Below are positions 30,371-39,741 of a stretch of DNA of 64,000 bases, piece by piece. The position numbers were made by a program, and so were the translations under genes. This DNA is from Levilactobacillus fuyuanensis. Its GTDB lineage: Bacteria > Bacillota > Bacilli > Lactobacillales > Lactobacillaceae. The DNA lies in assembly GCF_003946395.1 (NCBI RefSeq), contig NZ_RHNZ01000008.1:1-64000 (forward strand), written 5' to 3'. Below the pieces are notes generated by a model. The model did not search any database, had not been told where the DNA came from, and saw only the letters and a list, made by a program, of their open reading frames with translations. Every line of letters starts with the position of its first letter. The stretch's first letter is position 1.

Positions 30371-32620
30371 ATGGACATCGAACGAACGCTTGCTGCACTG
30401 ACGTTACCGGAGAAGGCCGCACTGGTCTCCGGCAAGAATTTTTGGTATACCGCTGCTGTGGATCGCTTAGGCATCCCAGCACTAATGATGACGGACGGAC
30501 CTTCTGGGTTACGGAAGCAAAAGCCCACGGCCTCGGCCGGCGACATTACGGATTCGGTTCAAGCCATCACCTATCCCGCTGCGGCTTTGAGTGCCAGCTC
30601 CTGGAACACTACCCTGATGCGTCAACTGGGGGAACATCTTGGTGAAGAGGCTCGTGCAGAGCAAGTGAGTCTGCTGCTGGGACCCGGGGTTAACTTGAAG
30701 CGATCCCCATTAGGCGGTCGGAACTTTGAGTATTTATCCGAAGATCCCCTGGTTGCTGGAAAGCTAGCAAGCGCCTACGTCGATGGTGTTCAATCCAAAC
30801 ACGTTGGGGTTTCGGTCAAACACTTCGTTGCCAACAACCGAGAAAATCAACGGTTCACGGCCTCCAGTGACATGTCGGCTCGAACCCTTCGTGAACTTTA
30901 TTTACGGACTTTTGAGATTATCACTAAGGCTGCTTATCCGGCGACCATTATGACCTCATATAACCGGACTAATGGTGTTTTGAACTCGCAGAACCGCCAC
31001 TTATTGCGCGACATTTTACGGGACGAATGGGGATTCCATGGTGCCATCATGTCCGATTGGGGCGCTGTGGCCGACCATGCAGAGGCCTTGAAGGCCAGCC
31101 TCGACTTGGAAATGCCTGGGAAAGGCCAAGCCTCAGTCGATGAAATTATCCGCGCCGTCCAAACGGGCGAACTAGACGTCGGCACCTTGAACAAGGCTGT
31201 TCGGCACCTGTTGCACGTGGTCGATAAGTGGCGACCAGCTGATAAGGCGGGCACTTACGATCACCAAGCCCATCATGACTTTGCACGCAAATTAGCCGAC
31301 GATAGTATCATCCTGTTGAAGAATCATCAGCAAGAATTACCGCTGAAACCGGCCACGGCTGGTAAAATCGTGGTGATTGGTGAACTGGCTGAGCACCCGC
31401 GTTACCAAGGTTCTGGAAGTTCTCACGTCAATCCAACGAAAGTAGTGACACCACTGGAAGCCTTGCAAGACACCGGCTTACAGGCAGATTACTACCCTGG
31501 CTATCAACTGGATGAAAGTGAAACGGATGACGAACTGGCCCAAGCTGCACTCGATGCCGCTAAGAACGCCGATCATGTCATCGTCTTTGCTGGTTACCCA
31601 GCCGCCGCTGAATCAGAGGGCTTCGACAAAAATTCAATTTTGTTGCCCGAAAACCAAACTGATTTAATCGGCTCACTGGCTAAATTAAACGAACACACAA
31701 CGGTTGTCTTACAAAATGGTTCTGCTGTTGAAATGCCTTGGATTCATACCGTTGCCGCGGTGGTTGAAACCTATCTGGCTGGTGAAGCCGTGGGTGAGGC
31801 TACTTGGGATATCCTGACGGGCGCTGTCAATCCATCCGGTCACTTGACCGAAACATTCCCAGTTCGTCTGACAGATACGCCAATGGCCCCAACGTTTGCG
31901 CAAGACCCGCGCCACGAGCTCTATTCAGAGGGTATTTTCATGGGCTACCGCTATTACGATACGCATGAAATGCACGTTCTCTACGCCTTTGGTCATGGCC
32001 TAAGCTACACTGAATTTGAATTTACTAACTTAAAAATTGAACAAAGTGAACACGGTGCGACCGTGACCTTCGACGTCACCAACACTGGTGACTGTGCAGG
32101 TCAAGCGGTGCCACAACTCTACGTGGCTAACCACACCTCGCACGCACCGATGCCAACGAAGGAACTCCGTGGATTCACTAAGATTGCGGTTGAATCTGGT
32201 GAAACCAAGTCAGTAACTTTGAAACTGACCCGTCAAGACTTCAGTTGGTGGCGTGAGGGCAAACATCGTTGGCAAGCTGACTCCGGTGACTATGAAGTCA
32301 TGATTGGCCAGTCATCCCGTGACATTCGTTTACAGACTAAGCTGACCATGGACTTCAAGAATTCACCAGCACCTGTTACGGACGAGACCTATCTCACCAA
32401 CATTGCGTGGAATTCACGCTTGTTGGACCTCTTTAAGCAAAAGGTCATTGCGCCTGCTAGCCAAGATGGTACCAGCCTATTGGGGGCAACGGATGCAGAT
32501 GGTAACCCAACCGTTCTGCAGGACCGCATGTTCCTTAACATGCCATTGCGGGCATTAACTGCTCAAGGTGTTCCTGCTGATCTGATTGAAGACTTTATCC
32601 GTGCTGCTAACACACGTTAA
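30371..32620 (+). CDS. Glycoside hydrolase family 3 beta-glucosidase
   Basis: A 749-residue cytoplasmic GH3 enzyme without signal peptide, releasing glucose from beta-glucosides. The N-terminal barrel carries SVKHFVANN (Lys150-His151) and nucleophile Asp229 in AIMSDWGAV. The alpha/beta sandwich domain follows (VVIGELAEHPRYQGSGSSH), then a fibronectin-III-like domain (PQLYVANHTSHAPMP). No PA14 insertion. AAAGGA precedes the ATG by 10 nt. Monocistronic; no PTS or permease genes adjoin, so substrate import comes from elsewhere. Confidence 0.94.
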   Translation: MDIERTLAALTLPEKAALVSGKNFWYTAAVDRLGIPALMMTDGPSGLRKQKPTASAGDITDSVQAITYPAAALSASSWNTTLMRQLGEHLGEEARAEQVSLLLGPGVNLKRSPLGGRNFEYLSEDPLVAGKLASAYVDGVQSKHVGVSVKHFVANNRENQRFTASSDMSARTLRELYLRTFEIITKAAYPATIMTSYNRTNGVLNSQNRHLLRDILRDEWGFHGAIMSDWGAVADHAEALKASLDLEMPGKGQASVDEIIRAVQTGELDVGTLNKAVRHLLHVVDKWRPADKAGTYDHQAHHDFARKLADDSIILLKNHQQELPLKPATAGKIVVIGELAEHPRYQGSGSSHVNPTKVVTPLEALQDTGLQADYYPGYQLDESETDDELAQAALDAAKNADHVIVFAGYPAAAESEGFDKNSILLPENQTDLIGSLAKLNEHTTVVLQNGSAVEMPWIHTVAAVVETYLAGEAVGEATWDILTGAVNPSGHLTETFPVRLTDTPMAPTFAQDPRHELYSEGIFMGYRYYDTHEMHVLYAFGHGLSYTEFEFTNLKIEQSEHGATVTFDVTNTGDCAGQAVPQLYVANHTSHAPMPTKELRGFTKIAVESGETKSVTLKLTRQDFSWWREGKHRWQADSGDYEVMIGQSSRDIRLQTKLTMDFKNSPAPVTDETYLTNIAWNSRLLDLFKQKVIAPASQDGTSLLGATDADGNPTVLQDRMFLNMPLRALTAQGVPADLIEDFIRAANTR

Positions 32621-32626
32621 TTGTAT

Positions 32627-32668
32627 AAAAATGACCGTCACCCCAATTGTTGGAGTGACGGTCATTTT
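32627..32668. terminator. Bidirectional terminator of GH3 and the GNAT gene
   Basis: AAAATGACCGTCAC pairs with GTGACGGTCATTTT, with one bulge and CCAATTG in the loop. Placed between two convergent genes. Confidence 0.9.
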
Positions 32669-32676
32669 GCGTGTGA

Positions 32677-33123
32677 TTAAGTTAATGGCAACACCATATC
32701 AATGTGCGGAATACCGGTATCTAAATAAACGGCACTCGTCGGCTGAAATCCAAATGAGGCGTAGAATTTCTGCAAGTAAGCCTGCGCCTGAATTACAATG
32801 GCTTGGGCTGCCGGATAGGTCCGTTGTGCCGCAGCAATAGCCGCGCTGACCAACTGACGTCCTGCACCATTCCCACGATTGGTAGGTGCCACCAGTACGC
32901 GTCCAATTCGGACCTGCTGACCTTCATCCATCAACCGAGCATAGGCCGTAATCGCGCCAGCCGCATCCTGCGTAAACAGATGCTGCGCCTGGACATCGAG
33001 TCCATCGACTTCCTGGTAGGCACAGGTTTGTTCTACAACAAACACAGCCACCCGCACACGATAAATTTCAAATAATTCTGTTGTCGTCAATTGTTCAAAC
33101 GACTTTTGTTGAAAAGCTGCCAT
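32677..33123 (-). CDS. GNAT acetyltransferase, ElaA family
   Basis: A 148-residue N-acetyltransferase of the ElaA group. ELFEIYRVRVAVFVVEQ and CAYQEVDGLD are the family start; RIGRVLVAPTNRGNGAGRQL holds the acetyl-CoA loop (R/Q-x-x-G-x-G/A), and LQKFYASFGFQP the C-terminal strand. Substrate unknown. It starts 12 bp after the upstream Ntn-hydrolase gene, so the two form an operon. Confidence 0.88.
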   Translation of the reverse strand: MAAFQQKSFEQLTTTELFEIYRVRVAVFVVEQTCAYQEVDGLDVQAQHLFTQDAAGAITAYARLMDEGQQVRIGRVLVAPTNRGNGAGRQLVSAAIAAAQRTYPAAQAIVIQAQAYLQKFYASFGFQPTSAVYLDTGIPHIDMVLPLT

Positions 33124-33135
33124 TCACTCACCCGC

Positions 33136-34119
33136 CTAGTTTAAGTGCTTGATGTGATTCTTGTGTTCCAAGGGATATTCAACTGGTGTGTCCCAGTCAG
33201 TCAACATCTTATCCGTAATTTCTACCCGTTGTAATTCCAAGTTATCGTAAGGTTCCATGTAGTAGGCCCGTTCGTCCAGCGCCATGTAACCACGGTATTG
33301 GGTGTAGTCACTGCTACCATCCGGCTTGAGCTTAACGCCCTTAGGAATCGTCACGCCATCCAGTAAATGTTGCAGCAGATTCATCGTCGATGGCGTATCT
33401 GCCGTTGGCTTGCTATAGTGCTTGTTGAAGACAGTCCGAACGAAGCGAGATGGTGAGGTGTAGTCCCCAGGCATCCCAAATGCCCCGGTTCCTGGTCCAA
33501 CCGTCTTTAAATCAAAGCCCTGGTAATCATGCAGTGGCCGCGTATCAGCAACTAAGGTGCCGTACGTGCTCAGATTTTGCAAGTGCCAGCTTAATTGTGG
33601 TGAGTTGGCCATTACTCCAACGGGATCATCAATCAAGTGGAGATCGTGATCAGTAGCTTCTAAGACCGCCGTATCCCCTGTAGGATCACTGAAAATGAAG
33701 TGCAGTGGTGCCGTGATACCTAACAGAGCAACCGGCTTATCCACAATTTGAACGGTCGTAATCAATTCCCGTAAGTCAGCCACACTCTTTGCATTTCCCA
33801 ATACCCAAGCTGGTAAATCATGTGGTGCAATGCCCAATTTATCAGCTGGGGCTTCTTTGGCATACTTGGCGTAATCGGAGAAGTACAGTGCGGCTGCACC
33901 TAATCCATATTCGTTAACGCCATCCACAAAGATATAATGACTCAGATTCCGACCGGCACCTACGAAGCCGTATTTCGTGGTGAATTCACCTGCGTCTCCC
34001 TGAATCTTTTGTTGCCGTGGCATAAAGATCGGCTGACCACCCAACTCGAAGCCAAAATCCATGGTCCGCGCTAAGAAATGATCACCTTGGCTATTTTCAT
34101 AGGTCAAACTAGTACACAT
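33136..34119 (-). CDS. pva: Choloylglycine hydrolase family Ntn-hydrolase, penicillin V acylase-like
   Basis: A 327-residue amide hydrolase of peptidase family C59. With the ATG at 34119 the nucleophile is Cys2 after Met removal; Arg18 and Asp21 (LARTMDFGF), Asn in VMANSPQ and Arg in SPSRFVR complete the active site. At the position that is Asn in bile salt hydrolases, the sequence has Tyr79 (AALYF), which points to penicillin V acylase or N-acyl-homoserine-lactone-type substrates. The upstream ATG three codons earlier would block the Cys from being exposed. Operon with the GNAT gene. Confidence 0.9.
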   Translation of the reverse strand: MCTSLTYENSQGDHFLARTMDFGFELGGQPIFMPRQQKIQGDAGEFTTKYGFVGAGRNLSHYIFVDGVNEYGLGAAALYFSDYAKYAKEAPADKLGIAPHDLPAWVLGNAKSVADLRELITTVQIVDKPVALLGITAPLHFIFSDPTGDTAVLEATDHDLHLIDDPVGVMANSPQLSWHLQNLSTYGTLVADTRPLHDYQGFDLKTVGPGTGAFGMPGDYTSPSRFVRTVFNKHYSKPTADTPSTMNLLQHLLDGVTIPKGVKLKPDGSSDYTQYRGYMALDERAYYMEPYDNLELQRVEITDKMLTDWDTPVEYPLEHKNHIKHLN

Positions 34120-34379
34120 CAAAATCATCCCGTTTCTAATTTAATTATTCATTATTTTAAACCTAAATTAGACGTTGTGCACGGATAATCGTTGATTATA
34201 TAACTTATTTTTTAAAAACCCGTAAAATCGCATAATGCCGCCATTTGAAGGTTCAAGGCTATAACCGTATTACACCGAAATGGTTACCTACCAAAATTAG
34301 CTTACCGTCAGAAGTTCACTAGGAAAACAGGACATTTCTAGTTCATCTCGTGGTTCTCCGGTATCCATTTCAAAGCGGC

Positions 34380-34466
34380 TCAGGTATCCTTAGCGTGAAA
34401 AGTATGGCCGTTAGACTTTTTAGTCCCCCCAGAGAACCAAGCTGACTGGTTTGACCACCTAATCAT
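34380..34466 (-). CDS. Possible 28-residue peptide
   Basis: MIRWSNQSAWFSGGTKK then SNGHTFHAKDT, starting 10 nt after GGAGG. No relatives recognised; length and context make it tentative. It overlaps the left part of the inverted repeat in the gene-poor region. Confidence 0.3.
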   Translation of the reverse strand: MIRWSNQSAWFSGGTKKSNGHTFHAKDT

Positions 34467-34618
34467 CTTTGATTACACCTCCAAAATGTGTGCGTATAGC
34501 TTACCAGAACACCTAGCTAACCAATTTCTAAGCTATGACTCTATTTGTTTATGAGTCACCAAGATTACCCCTTAATTTTTCCGAAACGGACCAGTCACTA
34601 ACCCCATACTTTTCTGTC

Positions 34619-34653
34619 AAGAGCCGCCACCAACACTACTGACGACTCTTTTT
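34619..34653 (+). terminator. Plus-oriented intrinsic terminator next to sbcC
   Basis: GAGCCGCCA pairs with TGACGACTC through Watson-Crick and G-U pairs, followed by TTTTT on the plus strand. It abuts the sbcC stop codon, yet no plus-strand gene lies upstream, which hints at an unannotated plus-strand transcript. It could also work weakly for sbcC. Confidence 0.65.
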
Positions 34654-37600
34654 CTAACTCTCGTCGATTTGATAAGTAATCTTACTTTCACCGTTACCAT
34701 TGCTGACGACCTGCAATTGATTGGGAACCTGAGCACGTAGCTCGCTAACGTGACTAATGATCCCAATCATGCGGTGCTTGCCCTCAACGGTTTCAAGTGA
34801 TTCCAGCGCAGTCATTAAGGCATCTTCATCGAGAGAACCGAATCCTTCATCGATAAATAACGCATCGACATCCACGCTACCTGTAGTCTGCTGAATAACT
34901 TCACCCAAGGCCAGTGCCAACGCTAGGGCTGCAATAAAGCTTTCCCCACCGGACAGTGTATGCACGCTGCGTTGCTCACCAACGTGATCGTCATAAACAT
35001 TGATTTCCAAACCGGAGTTCTTCTTATACGTGGCCGGCTGATCGTCCACCAAAAATTGATAACGACCATTAGTCAGCTGCTGTAGACGCTGGTTTCCCAC
35101 CGTCAAAATCTGGCGTAAATAAGTCTGCAGCACATAACGTTCCAGCCCCAACTTACTATTTGGACCATCCCCATTAACGACCCCTACAAGCTCAGTGAGT
35201 TCCTGTGATTCTTTGAGAGCAGCTGCCTGCTGGTCAATCCGTTCTTGCAGCTGCGTCGTCACCTGTTGGTTGTGTTGATACTGATCTTGCTGTCCGTGTC
35301 GTTGGTCCTGCAAGATGGCAACCTTTTCTGCCGCCGCTTTCAATACAACTTGTGTTTGATTACGGTCCGGTTCTGGCTGGTCCAACACACGTTTCTTCAG
35401 TTCGGTAATCGTCGTTGTAACCTGTTCCTGTTGTGTACGAAAATCTTGCAACTTCTGGCGTTTGGCAGTCAACGTGTCGATTTGTGCTAGTTGGGTTGTC
35501 ACAATAGTTTCTGTCTCATCAGTAACTGTCTCGAAATGCTTAGCCAGCAACAATTGTACCACGCTGACGGCCTGAGCTAGTCGCTGTTCACTCTGCGAAA
35601 GTTCTTGTGAGGCCGTCTTTTTCTCGGTCGTGGCAACCGTCAGTCGCTCATTGGCCTGCGTCACTTGTTTAACTGCCGTTTCCCAAGTCCGTTGGTCCGA
35701 CTGTAATTGCTGCTGCAAGTTCTCCTCTTGTTGCTGAAATACAGCCAACGTCGGTGCCGTAGCCGGCAATTGTTGTTTCTGAGTCGTCAGTTGTGCCGTC
35801 AACCGATCCACCCGACTGGTCTCGTTCTGCTGGGCAATCTGGTCTGCTTCCAATTGCTGAGTCAGCTTGGACGCTGAAACGGTCAGCTGTTCAAGAGCAT
35901 GCTGAGCGGTCGTTACTGCCCGCAATTGTTGGTCATTCTGCGTTTGTTTAGCCTGTTGTGTGGCCGCTAACTGGGCAAAATGCTGACTTAACTGATCAAA
36001 CTGATTGGAATTCTCGTCAGTCTCGGACAGACCAACATTTTCCAAAAGTGCAGCCAACCCGCGTTGCTGTGGTTCCTTTAATTCGGTTAATGTTGTTTGG
36101 AGGTTCTGTAGTTGGGTCGTCAGCTTCGCCAACTGCTCCTGTTCCTTCTGCGCTTGGGTCTGTGCGGCCTGAACCTCCGCCTCCGTAATCGTCGTATCAG
36201 CGATAGCGGTGGGTGCCGGATGCTCAGTCGATCCACAAACCGGACACGGACTTCCCGGCTTCAATTGACCAACTAATCGGACAATCTCATGAGCCAAAAG
36301 TTCTTGATTCAATTCTTCAGCATGTTGTTGCGCGACCTGTGTTGCTTGGGTTTGTGTGGTCACCTGTGACGCCAAGCTGGCTACCCGCTGAGTTAGATCC
36401 CGTTGCCGTTGGTCTCCCGCCTGCAAATCAGCTAATTGTCGACGCCATTCCTTTAGCTGCCCTGCCTGTTTGGTCAATGCCTGTTGCGTCTGATAGAGTT
36501 GCGTCTGGGTTGCAATCACAGCTTGTTTTGACTGCTGATCTTGCTGATTCTGCTGCTGTTGTTGCTGTGCCTTAGTTACGCGCTGTTGCACAGTATCTAA
36601 AGCTGCTTGAGCTGAAACGACCTGTTGGCTGAGCTCCGCAATCTGCCGATAGATTGGTTTGATTTTAGCTTGCTGGGCAAGTTGGTCCTTAGTGGTATTA
36701 ATGCGCGCTTCCACTGATGTTAGCTTTTGTTGCGCCGCCAATGCCTTCTGTTGCACCGCTTGTGCCGCCTTCAACCCCATCTGTTTCTGTTCAACTGCTA
36801 ACTGTCGACGTTGATGATTGTCCTGAGCCGATGTGCGCTCCTGCCACTGTGGCCGAATCTGTTGCGTCCACTCCAGCTCCGTAATCAATCGATTCAGCGC
36901 GTTCATAGCCGGTTCTTGGGTCGACAGTTTTTGCTGTCGCTCCTGCTGTTTCGCTAGTTGTTGTTGGTCTCGAACCAGTTGCTCTTCACGCGTATCCTGT
37001 TGCGTCAACTGCGTAACTCGTTGTTGCGCAGCTGTTGCCTGTGCTGAGAGCTCCTGAATTACCGTTTGCGTTGCAGTCTGTTGCGCCGCCATCAGGGTTA
37101 AGACTTCTGTGGTCTGGTGAGCCTGCAAGAAAGAAGTCACACGAGCCTGATTAGACGTCGTCCAAGTCAGGCTCGCTTCCAATCGCTCCAATTCTTTTGC
37201 GGCCTCCGCATTCTGGGTCCGATCTTGGCGTAATTTATCACGTAATTTATCCGTCCACTGGGCAAAAATTTCCGTATTGAACAACTGCTCCAGCACAGCG
37301 GCTTTATCCTCACTCGGAGCCACTAGAAAACGGCGGAACTCTCCTTGCGGTAGCAGGACAATCTGGGCAAATTGCTTACCATCCATCTGCAAAAGGTCTT
37401 GCAGGTAGTCATTGACTTGTCGGGTTTTCGTGAACTGATCTATTTCGGTGCCGTTTTGAAACACCGTAAGTTCAACACTAGCAGCGGCTCTAGTCACACC
37501 GGACCCACGTTTTTTTTGCAAGGTTTGAGCGGGTTCTCGAATAATACGATAGCGACGATTGCGGTGATTAAATTCAAAAGTCACCCGCGTATGATCAGCG

Positions 37601-37815
37601 GTCGTGGCAAAATCTGAACGCATCTCTTGTGGCTCGCGGTCTACGCCAGAAGACTGATCAAATAAGGCATAGCACATTCCATCAAAGATAGTGGTCTTGC
37701 CACTCCCAGTCTTACCACTAATCAGAAATAACGGTGTCGCGTCAAACTTTTGAAAATCAATCTCTTCATCACGGTACGGACCGAAATATTGGAGGTGTAA
37801 GCTTAGTGGTCGCAT
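34654..37815 (-). CDS. sbcC: Exonuclease subunit SbcC (Rad50-like ATPase)
   Basis: A 1053-residue SMC-type ATPase that works with SbcD to open and degrade hairpin DNA ends. Walker A ISGKTGSGKTTIFDG at about 33-47, long coiled coils rich in Gln and Thr, a zinc hook GSPCPVCGSTEHP near the middle, ABC signature TLSGGESFIAALALALALGE and Walker B LFIDEGFGSLDED near the C-terminus. Its ATG overlaps the sbcD stop by one base (TAATG). Third gene of the tag-sbcD-sbcC operon. Confidence 0.96.
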   Translation of the reverse strand: MRPLSLHLQYFGPYRDEEIDFQKFDATPLFLISGKTGSGKTTIFDGMCYALFDQSSGVDREPQEMRSDFATTADHTRVTFEFNHRNRRYRIIREPAQTLQKKRGSGVTRAAASVELTVFQNGTEIDQFTKTRQVNDYLQDLLQMDGKQFAQIVLLPQGEFRRFLVAPSEDKAAVLEQLFNTEIFAQWTDKLRDKLRQDRTQNAEAAKELERLEASLTWTTSNQARVTSFLQAHQTTEVLTLMAAQQTATQTVIQELSAQATAAQQRVTQLTQQDTREEQLVRDQQQLAKQQERQQKLSTQEPAMNALNRLITELEWTQQIRPQWQERTSAQDNHQRRQLAVEQKQMGLKAAQAVQQKALAAQQKLTSVEARINTTKDQLAQQAKIKPIYRQIAELSQQVVSAQAALDTVQQRVTKAQQQQQQNQQDQQSKQAVIATQTQLYQTQQALTKQAGQLKEWRRQLADLQAGDQRQRDLTQRVASLASQVTTQTQATQVAQQHAEELNQELLAHEIVRLVGQLKPGSPCPVCGSTEHPAPTAIADTTITEAEVQAAQTQAQKEQEQLAKLTTQLQNLQTTLTELKEPQQRGLAALLENVGLSETDENSNQFDQLSQHFAQLAATQQAKQTQNDQQLRAVTTAQHALEQLTVSASKLTQQLEADQIAQQNETSRVDRLTAQLTTQKQQLPATAPTLAVFQQQEENLQQQLQSDQRTWETAVKQVTQANERLTVATTEKKTASQELSQSEQRLAQAVSVVQLLLAKHFETVTDETETIVTTQLAQIDTLTAKRQKLQDFRTQQEQVTTTITELKKRVLDQPEPDRNQTQVVLKAAAEKVAILQDQRHGQQDQYQHNQQVTTQLQERIDQQAAALKESQELTELVGVVNGDGPNSKLGLERYVLQTYLRQILTVGNQRLQQLTNGRYQFLVDDQPATYKKNSGLEINVYDDHVGEQRSVHTLSGGESFIAALALALALGEVIQQTTGSVDVDALFIDEGFGSLDEDALMTALESLETVEGKHRMIGIISHVSELRAQVPNQLQVVSNGNGESKITYQIDES

Positions 37816-38945
37816 TAGTCTTCCTCCTTCATAGCTTGTTGTAACGTTTGCTTCGCCCAGTCCGCTTGTTGCGTCGTCAAGGCATGCTCCGTTACTGTCT
37901 TAAAAAAATCATCCAACAACGTCAGAGGATCTCGCTGAACTTCTTCAATGTTAAGCGTCTCAGGTGTCACATCTAGTTGGTTGACCCGCTGCAACTCAAT
38001 AATCCTGGGAAAGCGTGTCTTCAGTCGCTGCATCACATTCGCAATTGGCGTGGTATCAGTTAACTCTGCCGCAATAAAATCGTCGGTCTTTACGGGATAA
38101 CTGACCTCAGGGTCCATCAAGTGATCAAACGAATCAGTCAATACAATCAGGTCATTTAAGGGCTTTAAGGGCTTAAACGTCACGGATACCGGCGTCTGAT
38201 CCGTATCAACAATCCAGACGCCCTTAGTATCTTCAGCTTCACTGGTCGAGAACTTCAGCGGTGAACCGCTATATTTAATGACCGGTTCGTTCTGCAAGGC
38301 TTCCTTGCGATGTAAATGGCCCAACGCCACATAGTCAAACGGTGCCAGCAAGTCAACAGGAACCGCGTTCAAGCCCCCCACTTGAACCAGCGTCTCGGAA
38401 TCACTGTGTTGGCTGCCTGCAGCAAAGAAGTGGGCAATCAGCACATGCTTTTTATCCGGTGCAAACTGTTCCTGCATCGCAGTGACTAAGCGTGCCATCC
38501 CCGCAGCTACCGTTTTAATGCTGTCATCTTCAAAATACTGACGGACAGCAAACGGCTCAAAATAGGGTAATAGAAAGAACTGAGTATCCCCAAGAATAAC
38601 TGGTTTTATACTATCGGCAATCTGCGTATTCAGATAAAAGTCGGTACTACTGAACCACTCGCTCCCCTGGCTCAGACGCACCGCGGAATCATGATTACCA
38701 CTGATCGCCAACAGCGGAAAATGTTGCTTTCGATTCAGATCAACCAACATGCTATCCAGCACGCTAACCGCATCTTCACTCGGGAGCGCACGATCATAGA
38801 GATCCCCAGCAATCACCACAGCATCCACCTTCTCATCAATTGCAATCGCCTTGATCTGCTCGTAAGCGTCCTTTTGTTCCGTCAGCAGGTCATACCCATG
38901 AAGCTTCTTACCAATGTGCCAATCGGCGGTATGTAAAAATCGCAT
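37815..38945 (-). CDS. sbcD: Exonuclease subunit SbcD (Mre11-like nuclease)
   Basis: A 376-residue Mn-dependent calcineurin-fold nuclease. Phosphoesterase motifs are FLHTADWHIGKKL (Asp8, His10), VIAGDLYDRALPS, ISGNHDSAVRL and YVALGHLHRKE. The ATG at 38945 has GGGG at about 9 nt and follows the tag stop by 5 bp; a longer frame upstream only extends into tag. Partner of SbcC in the same operon, which appears to be LexA-controlled. Confidence 0.95.
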   Translation of the reverse strand: MRFLHTADWHIGKKLHGYDLLTEQKDAYEQIKAIAIDEKVDAVVIAGDLYDRALPSEDAVSVLDSMLVDLNRKQHFPLLAISGNHDSAVRLSQGSEWFSSTDFYLNTQIADSIKPVILGDTQFFLLPYFEPFAVRQYFEDDSIKTVAAGMARLVTAMQEQFAPDKKHVLIAHFFAAGSQHSDSETLVQVGGLNAVPVDLLAPFDYVALGHLHRKEALQNEPVIKYSGSPLKFSTSEAEDTKGVWIVDTDQTPVSVTFKPLKPLNDLIVLTDSFDHLMDPEVSYPVKTDDFIAAELTDTTPIANVMQRLKTRFPRIIELQRVNQLDVTPETLNIEEVQRDPLTLLDDFFKTVTEHALTTQQADWAKQTLQQAMKEED

Positions 38946-38950
38946 CGTAG

Positions 38951-39523
38951 TTAGCCCCTTTCCCGTTGGTTTTCTGGCGCCCAATCACACGTCAGAATGT
39001 GGTCATTGACCAATCCTGCTGCTTGTAGAAATGAATAGACCGTTTTAGGTCCAACAAATTTGAATCCGTGCTTCTTCATTTCTCGGGAAATATGCTGTGC
39101 AAGATCAGTCGTCCCAGGAATCTGATTCGCACTTGTCAACTGATGCCGAATTGGCTGATTGCCCACAAACGCCCACAACCAAGTTGAAAAGTTCATTTCT
39201 TCCGACCAATTGACCAATGCCTGGGCATTATTGACCGTTGCTTCCAGCTTGCGTCGATTGCGAATAATAGCAGCATTGGTCATCAACTGGTCGACTTCTG
39301 CTGGCTTCATGACGGCGACGGCTTCCACATCAAAGTTATGGAAGGCCGCTTCAAAAGCCGCTTGTTTCTTCAACACAGTCTGCCAGCTCAGCCCGGCCTG
39401 ATACGTTTCCAAACACAGTAACTCAAATAACTTCTGCTCATCATACTCTGGCCGCCCCCATACTTCATCGTGATACCGTTGCATTTCGGGCGAAGACGTA
39501 GCCCATTCACACCGCTTAACCAT
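38951..39523 (-). CDS. tag: DNA-3-methyladenine glycosylase I (Tag)
   Basis: A 190-residue HhH-fold alkylation repair enzyme. Zinc ligands are kept: Cys5 (KRCEW), His18 (QRYHDEVWG) and the His and Cys of VNDHILTC. The base-contacting Glu39 (LLCLETYQAGLSW) is present, as is KHGFKFVGPKTVYSF. First gene of an operon with sbcDC, so alkylation and double-strand end repair are co-expressed. GGGAGG lies upstream; either of two adjacent ATGs can serve. A LexA box at 39582-39595 overlaps the promoter region. Confidence 0.95.
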   Translation of the reverse strand: MVKRCEWATSSPEMQRYHDEVWGRPEYDEQKLFELLCLETYQAGLSWQTVLKKQAAFEAAFHNFDVEAVAVMKPAEVDQLMTNAAIIRNRRKLEATVNNAQALVNWSEEMNFSTWLWAFVGNQPIRHQLTSANQIPGTTDLAQHISREMKKHGFKFVGPKTVYSFLQAAGLVNDHILTCDWAPENQRERG

Positions 39524-39553
39524 CATGAAACCTCCCTTTTTTCTGCTGACTTT

Positions 39554-39595
39554 ACTATACCAGATAACTAGCAGAAACGCCCGAACAAGCGTTCA
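39554..39595 (-). promoter_or_regulatory. LexA (SOS) box and extended -10 promoter of tag-sbcDC
   Basis: CGAACAAGCGTTCA at 39582-39595 matches the Bacillus-type LexA consensus CGAAC-N4-GTTCG at 9 of 10 fixed positions. An extended -10 (TGGTATAGT; hexamer at 39554-39559) places the box at the -35 edge, the classic repressing position. Confidence 0.75.
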
Positions 39596-39636
39596 CTTTT
39601 ATATTTTTGAAATCGTTATCATCCCCGTCATTATTG

Positions 39637-39668
39637 AAAAATCCACAAAATATTTTGTGGATTTTTTT
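39637..39668. terminator. Hairpin terminator between divergent promoters
   Basis: AAAAATCCACAAA pairs with TTTGTGGATTTTT and is followed by T-runs in both directions. It lies between the tag promoter and the metalloprotease promoter, which may insulate them; no gene lies between. Confidence 0.8.
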
Positions 39669-39670
39669 AC

Positions 39671-39699
39671 TTGACCCCCTCCGCAGAAAAGTCTATGCT
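39671..39699 (+). promoter_or_regulatory. Promoter of the metalloprotease gene
   Basis: TTGACC (39671-39676) and TATGCT (39694-39699), 17-bp spacer. Confidence 0.75.
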
Positions 39700-39741
39700 A
39701 TTGTAAATGTTACGTTTTGGGGAATTGAGGAGGTTAGCATC

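Larger units (their letters stand above)
34129..34653. other. 525-bp gene-poor region
   Basis: No frame of convincing size. It holds an inverted repeat GGTTCTC (34352-34358) / GAGAACC (34432-34438), a 28-codon minus-strand ORF with a good Shine-Dalgarno, a possible plus-strand promoter (TTGTGC, 16 bp, TATATA near 34174-34201), and a plus-oriented terminator at the right end. It could encode a small RNA. Confidence 0.5.
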
